From the NCBI GenBank assembly GCA_016124315.1, contig WGNW01000053.1:1-36712 (forward strand): a DNA stretch of 36,712 nt. The letters are read 5' to 3'. Positions 1 to 8,371 of the stretch are shown in pieces. Each line of letters starts with the position of its first letter. Positions within the stretch are counted from its first letter, which is position 1. A program made the translations under genes and the position numbers. The notes beneath the pieces are model-generated. The model ran no database searches, had not been told where the DNA came from, and worked only from the letters and a program-made list of their open reading frames with translations. The stretch comes from Alphaproteobacteria bacterium (GTDB lineage: Bacteria > Pseudomonadota > Alphaproteobacteria > SMXS01).

Positions 1-1
1 C

Positions 2-1174
<1,173 letters not shown>

Positions 1175-1189
1175 GAGAGGCGTGGCGGT

Positions 1190-1435
1190 TCAGCTTTTCT
1201 GGACCGCCACTTCGCTGTCGGGGCCGACGATCCGCAAGGTTTGAGGATCCACCTCGACGGCGTGGAGCGCCGGCCCGCGGCTGTAGATCACCAGCACCAT
1301 GCCGTTCGGTCGCAGCGAGAGGTAGTTGAGCCGGGTGATGCCGCGAAGCAGTATCTCGAAGCGATCGCCATCCGGGGTGGAGAACGCAAGATTCTTCGCG
1401 AGGAAGAACAGCGGGAATCCGGGCTCGGCCGGCCG
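1190..1435 (-). pseudogene. Remnant of a hypothetical gene, 5' end replaced by palindromic repeats
   Basis: About 75 codons read like a real protein end on the minus strand (LFFLAKNLAFSTPDGD, then LNYLSLRPNGMVLVIYSRG, ending SEVAVQKS). There is no convincing ATG or GTG with a ribosome binding site ahead of it. Upstream, the open frame continues to 1633 only through intergenic palindromes, which translate as the familiar VTPDLFRGP-type peptide. I read this as the 3' part of a gene whose start was lost when repeats inserted. An intact short gene with an unusual start is the alternative. No family is recognised. Confidence 0.35.
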
Positions 1436-1469
1436 TGCCGTTCCTGCGCCATTCTTCGCGCACCGGCAC

Positions 1470-1680
1470 GGACCCCGGAACAAGTCCGGGGTGACGGTCG
1501 TAAGCGGTGGCTCCGGCCTATCTGGAAGGCCCTCGACCCATCCTCGTGTCATCCCGGACGTGTTCCGGGATCCGTCTTTGGGCGAGTAAGAGCGGCGGAA
1601 ACCAGGGAACGGCCGGTCATGCCCTTCCTGCACCGATCATCACGCGCCGGCACGGATCCCGGAACAAGTCCGGGGTGACA
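1470..1680. repeat. Three copies of a palindromic intergenic repeat
   Basis: Three short hairpins of one family lie here. At 1473-1491, CCCCGGA and TCCGGGG flank ACAAG. At 1551-1571, ATCCCGGA and TCCGGGAT flank CGTGT. At 1656-1676, ATCCCGGA and TCCGGGGT flank ACAAG. Each is followed or preceded by GTGAC or GTCA. Together they fill most of the argG-folD gap (1175-1702). They resemble the dispersed REP-like elements common in alphaproteobacterial chromosomes. Confidence 0.8.
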
Positions 1681-1702
1681 CCTTGGAAACGGGAAGAGGG
1701 GC

Positions 1703-2593
1703 CTAAACGGCCGGCACGGCCACGCCGCGCTGGCGGCAGGCGGCGATCACCGTGTTGTGCAGCAGGGTGGCGATGGTCATCGGGCCGACGCCGCCGGGCA
1801 CCGGGGTGATGGCGTCCGCCCGCTCCTTCGCCTCGGCGAAGCAGACGTCGCCCACCACGCGGGTGCCGCCGCCGTCCTTGGGCACCCGGTTGATGCCGAC
1901 GTCGATCACCGTGGCGCCGTGCTTGATCCAGCCGCCGCGCACCATCTCGGGCTTGCCGACGGCGGCGACGACGATATCGGCCCGGCGGCATTCGGCGGGC
2001 AGGTCGTCGGTGCGGGAATGGGCCATGGTGACGGTGGCGTTGGCGCGCAGCAGCATCTGCGCGATCGGCTTGCCCACCAGGTTCGAGCGGCCGATGACGA
2101 TGGCCCGCTTGCCCGACAGGTCGGCGCCGAGCCGGTCGGCGATCAGCATCATGCAGCCCGACGGCGTGCACGGGAACAGGCCGTCGAGGCCGCTGACCAG
2201 CCGCCCGGCGTTGACCACGTTGAGGCCGTCCACATCCTTGTCCGGGTCGATGGCCTGGGTGACCGGCTGCTCCACCAGCGGCCTGGGCAGGGGAAGCTGC
2301 ACCAGGATGCCGTTCACCCGCTCGTCCTGGTTGAGCTCGCGCACCAGGCCCAGAAGTTCGTCCTGGGTGATGTCGGCCGGCCGGTTGAACTCGAAGGATT
2401 CCATGCCCGCTTCCACGGTCTGGACGCGCTTGTTGCGGACGTAGATCTCGCTGGCCGGGTCGGCGCCCACCAGCACCACGGCGAGGCCCGGGGTGACGTC
2501 ATGGTCCGCCTTCAGCGCCGCCACCTGGCGCGCCACCCTGGCCCTGAGGCCGGCCGCGAATCCCTTGCCGTCGATGATCGCCGCTTCAGACAT
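1703..2593 (-). CDS. folD: Bifunctional methylenetetrahydrofolate dehydrogenase / methenyltetrahydrofolate cyclohydrolase
   Basis: FolD interconverts 5,10-methylene-, 5,10-methenyl- and 10-formyl-tetrahydrofolate with NADP, feeding purine synthesis and Met-tRNA formylation (see fmt in this window). The 296 residues match the family length. The N-terminal catalytic region has YVRNKR at 51-56, with Tyr51 and Lys55 as the expected active-site pair. The nucleotide-binding half has [12 protein letters not shown], and the C-terminal signature VPGGVGPMT is present. Its start overlaps the end of the DUF167 gene by 8 nt, so the two are probably translationally coupled in one minus-strand operon with yggT. 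Confidence 0.97.
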   Translation of the reverse strand: MSEAAIIDGKGFAAGLRARVARQVAALKADHDVTPGLAVVLVGADPASEIYVRNKRVQTVEAGMESFEFNRPADITQDELLGLVRELNQDERVNGILVQLPLPRPLVEQPVTQAIDPDKDVDGLNVVNAGRLVSGLDGLFPCTPSGCMMLIADRLGADLSGKRAIVIGRSNLVGKPIAQMLLRANATVTMAHSRTDDLPAECRRADIVVAAVGKPEMVRGGWIKHGATVIDVGINRVPKDGGGTRVVGDVCFAEAKERADAITPVPGGVGPMTIATLLHNTVIAACRQRGVAVPAV

Positions 2594-2909
2594 CCGTTTC
2601 TCCCGTCAGCTTCGCCAGCAGGCCGGCGATCTCGTCCGGATCGCCGCGCACCAGCACCTCCTTGTCGCGCGAGGCGGCACCCGCCACCACGCTCACCCGG
2701 CCGGCGGCCACGCCCAGCGCCTTGGCCAGCAGCTTCTCCAGCGCCCGGTTGGCCTTGCCCTTCTCGGGAACGGCCGTGACCCTGGCCGCCAGCGCTTCGG
2801 CACCCGCCGCGTCGCGCCGCACGCCCTCGACGACATTGCGCGACGCCTTCGGCGTCAGCCGCACCGGGATCACCAGGCCGTCGCCGGTGGCGCGGCCCAG
2901 CACGCTCAC
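2586..2909 (-). CDS. DUF167 (YggU) family protein
   Basis: This 107-residue protein matches the small DUF167/YggU family: [13 protein letters not shown] near residues 13-25, then [20 protein letters not shown], then [16 protein letters not shown]. Family members are compact alpha/beta proteins of unknown biochemical role, often encoded beside YggT. Here the gene overlaps the end of yggT by 4 nt and the start of folD by 8 nt, which is a tight translational operon. Length and motifs are complete. Family membership is clear; function remains unknown. Confidence 0.9.
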   Translation of the reverse strand: MSVLGRATGDGLVIPVRLTPKASRNVVEGVRRDAAGAEALAARVTAVPEKGKANRALEKLLAKALGVAAGRVSVVAGAASRDKEVLVRGDPDEIAGLLAKLTGETDV

Positions 2910-3196
2910 ATCAGCGCCGGGAGGATGTCCTGCAGCAGCAGCGTCTTCAGCACGATGATGATGATGATCAGCACCAGCGGCGAGAAGTCGATGCCGCCGG
3001 CGGTGGGCAGGATCCGGCGGATCGGCCGCAGCATGGGGTCGAACAGCCCCTCCAGCGAGCGCATTACCCCGGAGACGAACGGATTGTAGGCGTTGATGAC
3101 GTTGAACGTGATCAGCCAGCCCATGACCGCCCAGATGATCAGCAGCCAGATCAGGAGCTGGGCGACGAGACTGATGAGGGTGTAGATCGCGTACAT
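2906..3196 (-). CDS. YggT family inner-membrane protein
   Basis: This 96-residue membrane protein has two hydrophobic spans: residues about 3-27 (LISLVAQLLIWLLIIWAVMG) and about 72-90 (VLIIIIIVLKTLLL). The central sequence NPFVSGVMRSLEGLFDPMLRPIRRILP is the conserved YggT loop. I chose the ATG at 3196 because GGGCAGGGAACCG lies just upstream as a ribosome binding site; the open frame extends 22 codons further without one. YggT proteins have been linked to osmotic or cell-envelope functions in some bacteria, but their role is not established. The gene heads the yggT-DUF167-folD operon, next to the tRNA gene that carries the island. Confidence 0.9.
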   Translation of the reverse strand: MYAIYTLISLVAQLLIWLLIIWAVMGWLITFNVINAYNPFVSGVMRSLEGLFDPMLRPIRRILPTAGGIDFSPLVLIIIIIVLKTLLLQDILPALM

Positions 3197-3351
3197 CGGT
3201 TCCCTGCCCTGTTTTGCGGCTGGTTTAATATGGCCGGACGGCCCTGCGCAAGTATGGAGCACACACCGCAGGGCTGCGCGGAAAAAACGCCCCGTGAGGG
3301 CGCTTGACTTTGACCGCCGCTCGTCACATGGTGCGCCCCGTTTCGCCGCGT

Positions 3352-3430
<79 letters not shown>

Positions 3431-3432
3431 CC

Positions 3433-3456
3433 AACCCCTTGAAGTATAAGGGGTTT
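3433..3456 (+). terminator. Probable intrinsic terminator behind tRNA-Ala
   Basis: AACCCCTT and AAGGGGTT form a perfect 8-bp stem around a 7-nt loop (GAAGTAT), followed by a short T run. It lies 5 nt past the tRNA CCA and is on the island side of the junction. The original chromosomal sequence behind the tRNA, now at 11752 onward, has no such hairpin. Confidence 0.55.
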
Positions 3457-3532
3457 GGTGAAACGCCACCAAGCCTGAAACACCTCTGAAAGTCAGCCTC
3501 GGCACAGTTTCGTCACAGTGCGGGGAATTTCC

Positions 3533-4567
3533 ATGCCGTCAATTCGCAAGCGAGGCACCGTCTGGCAGGCTCAGGTCAGGCGCTCAGGCCACCCTACGAT
3601 CACCCGGAGTTTTGACAGGAAGGGCGATGCTACCGCCTGGGCTCGGGAGACTGAGCGAGACATAGACCGGCTGCACTTGCCAGTGGACTTCGGGCTACTC
3701 CGCCGCACCACCGTCCGGGATGTCCTTGTGCGCTACAGGGACACCGTGACGCCAACCAAGAGGGGTGCCGTTCAGGAAGCCTACAAGGTCCGTCACCTGC
3801 TGCGTCACCCGATCTCCTGCCTATCGCTGGAGAAGCTTACACCCGCCCTGATCGCGGACTACCGGGACCAGCGGCTGAAGTCGGTCCAGGGCAACACAGT
3901 CCAGCGAGAGCTTGCCGTGCTGCGCCACGCCCTTGAGATGGCGATGAAGGAATGGGGCATGCCGCTGTCGGTAAATCCGGTGCGCCAGATTCGCTTGCCA
4001 GCGGGAAGTAGGCCCAGGGATAGAAGGCTCCGCCCCGGTGAATTCGAGACGCTCGTTGAAGGTGCCCGCAATGGCCGCACCGTCCTGCTCGAACCGGTGA
4101 TCCGCGTTGCCGTCGAGACAGGCCTGAGGCGAAGCGAACTGATCTCCCTGAAGTGGGAAGACCTCTCCTCGGCTGGCGACGTAATCGCGGTCCACGAGAC
4201 CAAGAACGGGCACCGCCGCCGGATACCCCTGACACCTGAGGCGAAGCGGGTACTCTCGTCGCTGCCAAGGGCGGACGATAGAGTGTTCCCCATCACGGGC
4301 AACGCCGTCCGGCTGGCGTGGGAGCGTCTCAAGAAGCGTCTAGGGCTGGACGATCTTCACTTCCATGATCTTCGCCACGAAGCGATCAGCCGCTTTTTCG
4401 AGATGGGCCTGTCCGTGCCGGAGGTAGCCCTGATCAGTGGCCACCGTGACCCCCGCATGCTGTTTCGATACACCCATGTGCAGGCAGCAAAGGTTGCAGT
4501 TAAGCTGCAAGAGGCAACACGTCAGGGACCGAGCGAGGGCGGGGAGGGCTATCCATGCGCTTCCTGA
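3533..4567 (+). CDS. Tyrosine-type site-specific integrase
   Basis: This recombinase most likely inserts and excises the island at tRNA-Ala. The N-terminal arm-binding part (MPSIRKRGTVWQAQV) and the core-binding domain precede a complete catalytic domain. Catalytic residues, numbered from the GTG at 3518, are Arg204 in TGLRRSE, Lys229 in ETKNGHRR, His283 and Arg286 in HDLRH, His309 in GHRDP, and the nucleophile Tyr318 in FRYTH. I prefer the ATG at 3533 (344 aa) because GGGGA sits 7 nt ahead; the GTG five codons earlier is the alternative. The gene begins about 100 nt from attL in the usual orientation, and its last codons overlap the next small gene by 13 nt. All active-site residues are present, so it looks functional. 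Confidence 0.95.
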   Translation: MPSIRKRGTVWQAQVRRSGHPTITRSFDRKGDATAWARETERDIDRLHLPVDFGLLRRTTVRDVLVRYRDTVTPTKRGAVQEAYKVRHLLRHPISCLSLEKLTPALIADYRDQRLKSVQGNTVQRELAVLRHALEMAMKEWGMPLSVNPVRQIRLPAGSRPRDRRLRPGEFETLVEGARNGRTVLLEPVIRVAVETGLRRSELISLKWEDLSSAGDVIAVHETKNGHRRRIPLTPEAKRVLSSLPRADDRVFPITGNAVRLAWERLKKRLGLDDLHFHDLRHEAISRFFEMGLSVPEVALISGHRDPRMLFRYTHVQAAKVAVKLQEATRQGPSEGGEGYPCAS

Positions 4568-4701
4568 TCGCTGTGTTGCTGATACTGCTTGTCATGGGCG
4601 GCATGGCGCTGCTGGTTGCGTTCGGGCCGGTAGGCATCGGCATAGCTGCATTCGGCGTGCCGTTGATTTCGTCCATCTGCGACAAGTTCATGGATGACTG
4701 A
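4555..4701 (+). CDS. Small hydrophobic membrane protein, 48 aa
   Basis: A 48-residue frame starts at an ATG inside the end of the integrase gene, behind a strong ribosome binding site (GGGGAGGG about 5 nt upstream). Residues 3-38 are almost entirely hydrophobic, giving one or two membrane spans (FLIAVLLILLVMGGMALLVA, then GPVGIGIAAFGVPLI), and the tail is polar (CDKFMDD). Overlap with the integrase suggests co-translation. No family is recognised. It does not resemble an excisionase, which would be basic and helix-turn-helix-like. Confidence 0.6.
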   Translation: MRFLIAVLLILLVMGGMALLVAFGPVGIGIAAFGVPLISSICDKFMDD

Positions 4702-4752
4702 AAAGGATGTCGATGAGGGTGTGAATAGACCGACACGCCTCTTACCACCTGC

Positions 4753-5148
4753 CTAAGCGTATCCACCAGTCCACCGCTCGTAGGCGCGGATCGTTAAGGG
4801 CGTATGTCCTTCCGACATAATAAACCACGAATCGAGAGGACATCCGCCGCCCCTTAGACAGACTGTCCATGCGGGGTGAATGGTGATTTCCGAGCCTTGG
4901 TCATCCGTGAGGCCCACCAAGAACAGCTCTTCCTTCTCACCCAGAGGTAACGCATCGGACACGCTGAAGCCGACATCCCCATCAGGCAGCCATGCCGCTA
5001 CAATTACACGAACCGATTGATGCTGGCAGCCTTCAACCAGAGCCTGATGGATGGCCTTTTGAAGGCACTGCTGCTGTCTCAGGTGGTACCCTGGATCACG
5101 AGACGGAGGTTCGGAAAAGCTGTGCAGGCTAACTGTCTTAGCTTCCAT
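4753..5148 (-). CDS. Hypothetical protein downstream of the ATP-grasp ligase
   Basis: This 131-residue protein has no recognised family. I chose the ATG at 5148 because AGGGAG lies 6 nt upstream; the frame stays open to 5262 but those extra codons run through a repeated intergenic element (see 5171-5253). It is soluble and mixed in composition. An N-terminal QQQCLQKAIHQALVEGC helix is followed by likely beta strands (VRVIVAAWLPDGDVGFSVSD, ELFLVGLTDDQ) and a segment with two close cysteines (TVCLRGGGCPLDSW). It is the third gene of the minus-strand set precursor-ligase-this gene, with a 149-nt gap after the ligase. A role with the peptide cassette is inferred from position only. Confidence 0.55.
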   Translation of the reverse strand: MEAKTVSLHSFSEPPSRDPGYHLRQQQCLQKAIHQALVEGCQHQSVRVIVAAWLPDGDVGFSVSDALPLGEKEELFLVGLTDDQGSEITIHPAWTVCLRGGGCPLDSWFIMSEGHTPLTIRAYERWTGGYA

Positions 5149-5170
5149 GGTTTTCTCCCTAGCCGATCTC

Positions 5171-5253
5171 ACCAACATAACAACAACGACCTTTACCGGA
5201 ATTTTTGAAGTGGTCTTTTCATAATCCATGGGGTCGGCTTCGTGACTGGGACT
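5171..5253 (-). repeat. Diverged intergenic repeat, copy A
   Basis: About 80 nt here resemble 6909-6990 in the same orientation. Shared blocks, on the plus strand, are an AAC-rich start, GACCTTTA then CGG or GGG then ATTTTTG, CCATGGGGT and GACTGGGA. Copy A lies between the ligase stop (5298) and the start of the next gene (5148). The repeat could be a leader or regulatory element duplicated within the island. Confidence 0.5.
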
Positions 5254-5297
5254 CCTAAGCAATCAGCAGCGGGCGCTAACCGCGCTGGCCGATCACT

Positions 5298-6194
5298 TCA
5301 TCCGTCAACTAGGTACGAGACGACTGCAGGTAACAGCCCAGCGCTCCCGTCCTGATCAAGGAAAGCCCACTGACCATTGGCGTTGAATTCAAGGAACACA
5401 AGCCCTTCATCCGTCTCCATGAGATCGAGCCGTCCCCAGTCCACGCCTGCGTCCTGGGCGAATCCGAGGACCGCTTTACGCTCGTCGAAAGACAGCTCTC
5501 GGGACACCCATGGTGCGCGCGGATGGTCCGGACCAAAGATTTCTCTACGCCAATCCAATCCCTTAAGGCCAACTCGGCTTCTCGAAAACGCAAACATCCG
5601 ATCGCCAACGAGTTGAATCGTCACATCAGCCGCTGATTCGACACGCTCTTGGAGAAACCAAGGGTAGGATCGGTCCAAGCGGTCTGTATCGACCTCTGTG
5701 GTGTACAGAACCTTATCGGTGGTAATCAGGCCAGAGGTGAGGGACTTCGCCACCGCCCGTTGTTCCCAGGAGCGGACGGTTCCATCGTCAAACTTCCATC
5801 CAGCAAAGAAGCGGGGCGTTTTGAAGTGTCGCTGAGCAACCTCTAGCAGCATCAGCTTCCCTTTGGTCTTATGAAAATGAGGAGGGTTGCCCCGCGTCAT
5901 CTCGCGAACAGCAAACCAGTTGTAAATTTCGCTGAATATATACTTCACCTCCTCGGTCACGTATTGATTGTCGCTTTCCGTGGTGAAATTAAAAGCTTTC
6001 CACCAGTGAGCACATGTTGCGTTGGCACTGGTGATCCGCCTGCCGGTCGGGTCTTCAATAAGCCACTCCCTGGCTGAGAATTCCACACGATAATCTTGGT
6101 ATATATCTATATTGAAACGAAATGCACGATCCCTCAATGAGCGGAAGAGGAGGTCGCAGGTGCCGTCTCGTGAGCCGGTCAGTACCAACAGCAC
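5298..6194 (-). CDS. ATP-grasp peptide ligase, graspetide-maturase (MvdC/MvdD-like) type
   Basis: Enzymes of this type activate Asp or Glu side chains of a ribosomal precursor as acyl-phosphates and join them to Ser/Thr or Lys side chains, making omega-ester or omega-amide crosslinks. The start is taken as the GTG at 6194: GGATCGGGGGG lies upstream and it avoids overlap with the precursor gene; the ATG at 6248 is the alternative. In the 298-residue version, the N-terminal domain has LLVLTGSRDG and FRFNID, and the ATP-grasp fold follows from about residue 110. Key residues are Lys150 (AKSLTSG), the FLQERVE hinge (180-186), Asp257 in GRLDLME, and Glu269/Asn271 in LEFNANGQW. The E-x-N-x-NGQW ending is typical of these maturases. 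RimK-like amino-acid ligases are the main alternative. The adjoining precursor favours the peptide role. Confidence 0.78.
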   Translation of the reverse strand: MLLVLTGSRDGTCDLLFRSLRDRAFRFNIDIYQDYRVEFSAREWLIEDPTGRRITSANATCAHWWKAFNFTTESDNQYVTEEVKYIFSEIYNWFAVREMTRGNPPHFHKTKGKLMLLEVAQRHFKTPRFFAGWKFDDGTVRSWEQRAVAKSLTSGLITTDKVLYTTEVDTDRLDRSYPWFLQERVESAADVTIQLVGDRMFAFSRSRVGLKGLDWRREIFGPDHPRAPWVSRELSFDERKAVLGFAQDAGVDWGRLDLMETDEGLVFLEFNANGQWAFLDQDGSAGLLPAVVSYLVDG

Positions 6195-6216
6195 CCGCGC
6201 CCCCCCGATCCTGAAT

Positions 6217-6411
6217 TCAGTCGTTGTCGCTGTCGAACGGCTTGCCATTTGGCATGAAGGTTTGGGTGCCGCTAAACGTCGGCATGGCTGCGGCTTCGCT
6301 CTTACCAACCTGCACCTGAGTGGTGTGGTCGTACTTGATGTCGGGTAGGGTTACTTGAGCTGGACTGCTTGCAAGCAGCATGGGTGTGAGAAGTGCAACT
6401 GAAATCGCCAT
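6217..6411 (-). CDS. Candidate graspetide precursor peptide, 64 aa
   Basis: This short gene lies 22 nt upstream of the ATP-grasp ligase start and is probably its substrate. The ATG at 6411 is chosen for its GGGGGA site 6 nt upstream. The leader begins with a hydrophobic stretch (MAISVALLTPMLLASSPAQ), then LPDIKYDHTTQVQV. The Y-D-x3-Q pattern recalls precursor leaders of the SAV_5884-type ATP-grasp systems (from memory, not searched). The C-terminus looks like a core: Thr45, Ser47, Thr49 and Thr51 alternate, then NGK, then Asp60, Asp62 and Asp64 alternate to the end. That arrangement would allow up to three side-chain esters between two strands. There is no strong signal peptide, since the N-terminus lacks a basic region, and no transporter or protease is nearby. 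Confidence 0.65.
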   Translation of the reverse strand: MAISVALLTPMLLASSPAQVTLPDIKYDHTTQVQVGKSEAAAMPTFSGTQTFMPNGKPFDSDND

Positions 6412-6509
6412 CGAAAATCCCCCATGGGTTGACAGATTGCCGCGCATTGGTGAGGCCATAAGCACTGGCAGGCCTAACCGCCCGCCCAACCGCGACTTGG
6501 AACGCAAAG

Positions 6510-6538
6510 ATGCTACCGGGGGCGAAATGAAGATGCAA
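6510..6538 (-). promoter_or_regulatory. Possible sigma-70-like promoter of the precursor-ligase genes
   Basis: On the minus strand TTGCAT (6538-6533) and TAGCAT (6515-6510) are separated by exactly 17 nt. This would start transcription near 6503 and leave a leader of about 90 nt before the ATG at 6411. The match to the -35 consensus is weak, so this is only a candidate. Confidence 0.3.
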
Positions 6539-7053
6539 CCGCCCCCGCCATTGATAACTTAGTCCGGACTGGGTTTTGCTAGAACTCTGTTACGCAGATG
6601 GACCAAGCTGCGCCTCCGGACAACGACCTGGAGGTGATCAGAGTGCGGTCGCTGGATGGTCTGTCTACAGGTGGTCGATCAGTGGCCGAATATGACGTCG
6701 CTGTACGTGATCGGGCGCACCACGGGCGGAGGAACGGGGTTCGACTTCAGTCGACCGTGGCTTACGTGGATGCTAGGTCTCTCGTTACACGCCACTGCGG
6801 CTTCCGACTATGGGCGTCATATACGATTGAATCGGACCTCAAGGCCTTATCTCAGGTCGGCTGGCCGGGCGGGCGTGTTTGAAGACGGGCCTGCCCGCTG
6901 AGGGTCTGATCAACAACAACACCAACAAGGACCTTTAGCGGGATTTTTGGAATGCCCATTCCAGACCCATGGGGTGGACTGGGACCCGTTGGATGGGACC
7001 CGGAATGCATGACCCTGAAGCGGCGCAGCGGACATCCGAGGTGCCTTTGGCCT
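6539..7053. other. Long gap inside the island without a convincing gene
   Basis: Short open frames occur on both strands (for example 6598-6882 on the plus strand), but none has a good ribosome binding site or protein-like composition. The stretch contains copy B of the intergenic repeat at 6909-6990. It may hold the decayed remains of a gene that once followed that repeat. Confidence 0.4.
6909..6990 (-). repeat. Diverged intergenic repeat, copy B
   Basis: Partner of 5171-5253, with the same blocks in the same order. Compared with copy A it lacks about 7 nt between CCATGGGGT and GACTGGGA. It lies about 60 nt behind the stop of the secreted-protein gene at 7054, just as copy A lies about 45 nt behind the ligase stop. 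No intact gene follows it before the peptide precursor. Confidence 0.5.
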
Positions 7054-7533
7054 CTACTCGGGCGGCTGCTTGGCATCGACTAAGCCGTACCCATTGTCTG
7101 CCATGAATTTACGGAGCTTTGACCAATAGGGATGCCAGTCTTCTAGGTCATCGGTGATGCATGTCCGCTCCATTCTGAACCGTACATTCGCTACATTGGC
7201 TGTGGATTCCACATAGATGACAGCGCTGGCCTGCGGACTCTGCAGCAAGATAACCCACGTTGTGGGGCGACTGTCCTCGTAGTCAGTCTCTACTGCCGAT
7301 ACGTTCATGCCGGCGAGACCCGCAAAAGTTGTCATGTCTCGTTCCAGTACGGCCTGCCCGCCCACAGGCATTCTCGCGGTCACTTCTGCCCGAACTCCTT
7401 CACGTTCCGGGTGAGAGCATGACGAAAAATAGGCCGCCGCAGGCGATGCTAAACATGAGCACATCAAGGCCAATGCTATCGACCGAAGGGCTTTCGCCTT
7501 CTTTGCAATGTGAGATTTGCCGGTACGGGGCAT
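7054..7533 (-). CDS. Hypothetical secreted protein
   Basis: This 159-residue protein has a clear Sec signal peptide: a basic start (KSHIAKKAKALR), a hydrophobic core (SIALALMCSCLA) and a cleavage site after SPAAA near residue 34. The mature part is about 125 residues, with likely beta strands (TWVILLQSPQASAVIYVEST, ANVRFRMERTC) and a C-terminal helix region (DWHPYWSKLRKFMADNGY). Two mature cysteines (in YFSSCSH and RTCITDD) could form a disulphide. No family is recognised. The gene diverges from the serine recombinase, sharing the 149-nt region between them, and sits upstream of the peptide cassette on the same strand. A periplasmic location is inferred from the signal peptide. Confidence 0.7.
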   Translation of the reverse strand: MPRTGKSHIAKKAKALRSIALALMCSCLASPAAAYFSSCSHPEREGVRAEVTARMPVGGQAVLERDMTTFAGLAGMNVSAVETDYEDSRPTTWVILLQSPQASAVIYVESTANVANVRFRMERTCITDDLEDWHPYWSKLRKFMADNGYGLVDAKQPPE

Positions 7534-7548
7534 CTGTTCAACTTTCTC

Positions 7549-7668
7549 TTACAACGTTAGGGTACACCCTACCGTGACGCAACGCAGCTACCGCCAAGTG
7601 CGTCACATAACCACCGTTGACACGCCCTAATGTTACACCTATCCATGCGTCTAGAGCCTAATGTTACA
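7549..7668 (+). promoter_or_regulatory. Promoter and repeated operator-like sites before the serine recombinase
   Basis: TTGACA (7617-7622) and TATCCA (7640-7645) are spaced by 17 nt and point toward the recombinase. CCTAATGTTACA occurs twice in direct orientation (7626-7637 and 7657-7668), 31 nt or three helical turns apart, within and after this promoter. A related inverted copy (CCCTAACGTTGTAA on the minus strand) ends near 7553. TAGGGT/ACCCTA (7558-7571) and GTGACGCA/TGCGTCAC (7574-7581, 7599-7606) are further inverted repeats. These could be operator or recombination (res) subsites for the recombinase. Confidence 0.5.
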
Positions 7669-7682
7669 GTCGGAGAGGCAGG

Positions 7683-8240
7683 ATGAAGACCTATGGATAT
7701 GCCCGCGTCAGCACCAATGAGCAGGAACTGCCTGCGCAGGTGGAGGCCCTGACCAAGGCAGGGGCCGATTTGGTCCGCTCAGAGAAGGTCTCAGGCTCCT
7801 CGCCAAGGCAGGACAGGAAGGAACTGTGCACCCTACTGGACTTCCTCCGCGAGGGAGACACGTTGCTTGTCTACAAGCTGGACAGGCTCGCACGGTCCAC
7901 TAAAGACCTGCTCGACATCGTGGATGATCTTCAGGACCGGAAAGTGCGTCTCAGGACCGTGGATGGCGAGATTGACACCAGTACCGCCTCGGGCCGGGCT
8001 TTCGTGGGCATGCTGGCAGTCTTCGCAGAGTTCGAGACGAACCTCAGGCGGGAACGTCAGGCAGAAGGGATCAGGAAGGCCAAGGCTCAGGGCAAGTACA
8101 AGGGACGAAAGCCTTCAGTTGATCCAGCCACGGTCAAATCACTCAAGGCAGATGGTTTGGGTGCCACGGCCATTGCCGAGAAGCTTGGCATCAGTCGCCA
8201 GAGCGTTTACCGGGTGCTTCAGATGGCAGAGGATGCCTGA
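7683..8240 (+). CDS. Serine recombinase of the resolvase/invertase family
   Basis: Small serine recombinases cut and rejoin DNA through a 5'-phosphoserine link, acting as resolvases or invertases. The 185 residues have the full architecture. The catalytic domain starts with YGYARVS (nucleophile Ser10, with Arg8), followed by YKLDRLARS (Asp67, Arg68, Arg71). The long dimer helix spans about 104-135, GRKPSVDP acts as linker, and a C-terminal helix-turn-helix covers about 152-180 (ATAIAEKLGISRQSVYRVLQ). GGAGAGGCAG precedes the ATG. The repeated sites just upstream suggest autoregulation. Its role in the island could be dimer resolution or inversion of a segment; no matching inverted crossover pair was found. 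Confidence 0.93.
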   Translation: MKTYGYARVSTNEQELPAQVEALTKAGADLVRSEKVSGSSPRQDRKELCTLLDFLREGDTLLVYKLDRLARSTKDLLDIVDDLQDRKVRLRTVDGEIDTSTASGRAFVGMLAVFAEFETNLRRERQAEGIRKAKAQGKYKGRKPSVDPATVKSLKADGLGATAIAEKLGISRQSVYRVLQMAEDA

Positions 8241-8275
8241 ATCCCGCTATAGCGCCCGTGGAGAGTCGCTGAGTG

Positions 8276-8290
8276 GCCGTCGGCTTTTTT
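8276..8290 (+). terminator. Weak possible terminator after the serine recombinase
   Basis: GCC and GGC flank GTC and are followed by six T residues. The stem is only about 3 bp, so termination is uncertain. It lies 36 nt past the recombinase stop, in the short gap before the convergent HNH gene. Confidence 0.25.
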
Positions 8291-8371
8291 CCAGTCTTCC
8301 CCCCACCTACATTCCGGTATCGCCGCCTCACGGTCTTGCAGGAGTCGGGAAACAGCATCTGCCGATAGCGC

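Noticed and set aside
5149..5262. N-terminal extension of the 131-aa unknown gene
   Set aside because: The strong ribosome binding site favours the ATG at 5148, and the extension coincides with the repeated intergenic element.
6598..6901. Two overlapping plus-strand open frames (94 and 81 codons)
   Set aside because: No ribosome binding site, no recognisable pattern, and the two frames compete; treated as non-coding.
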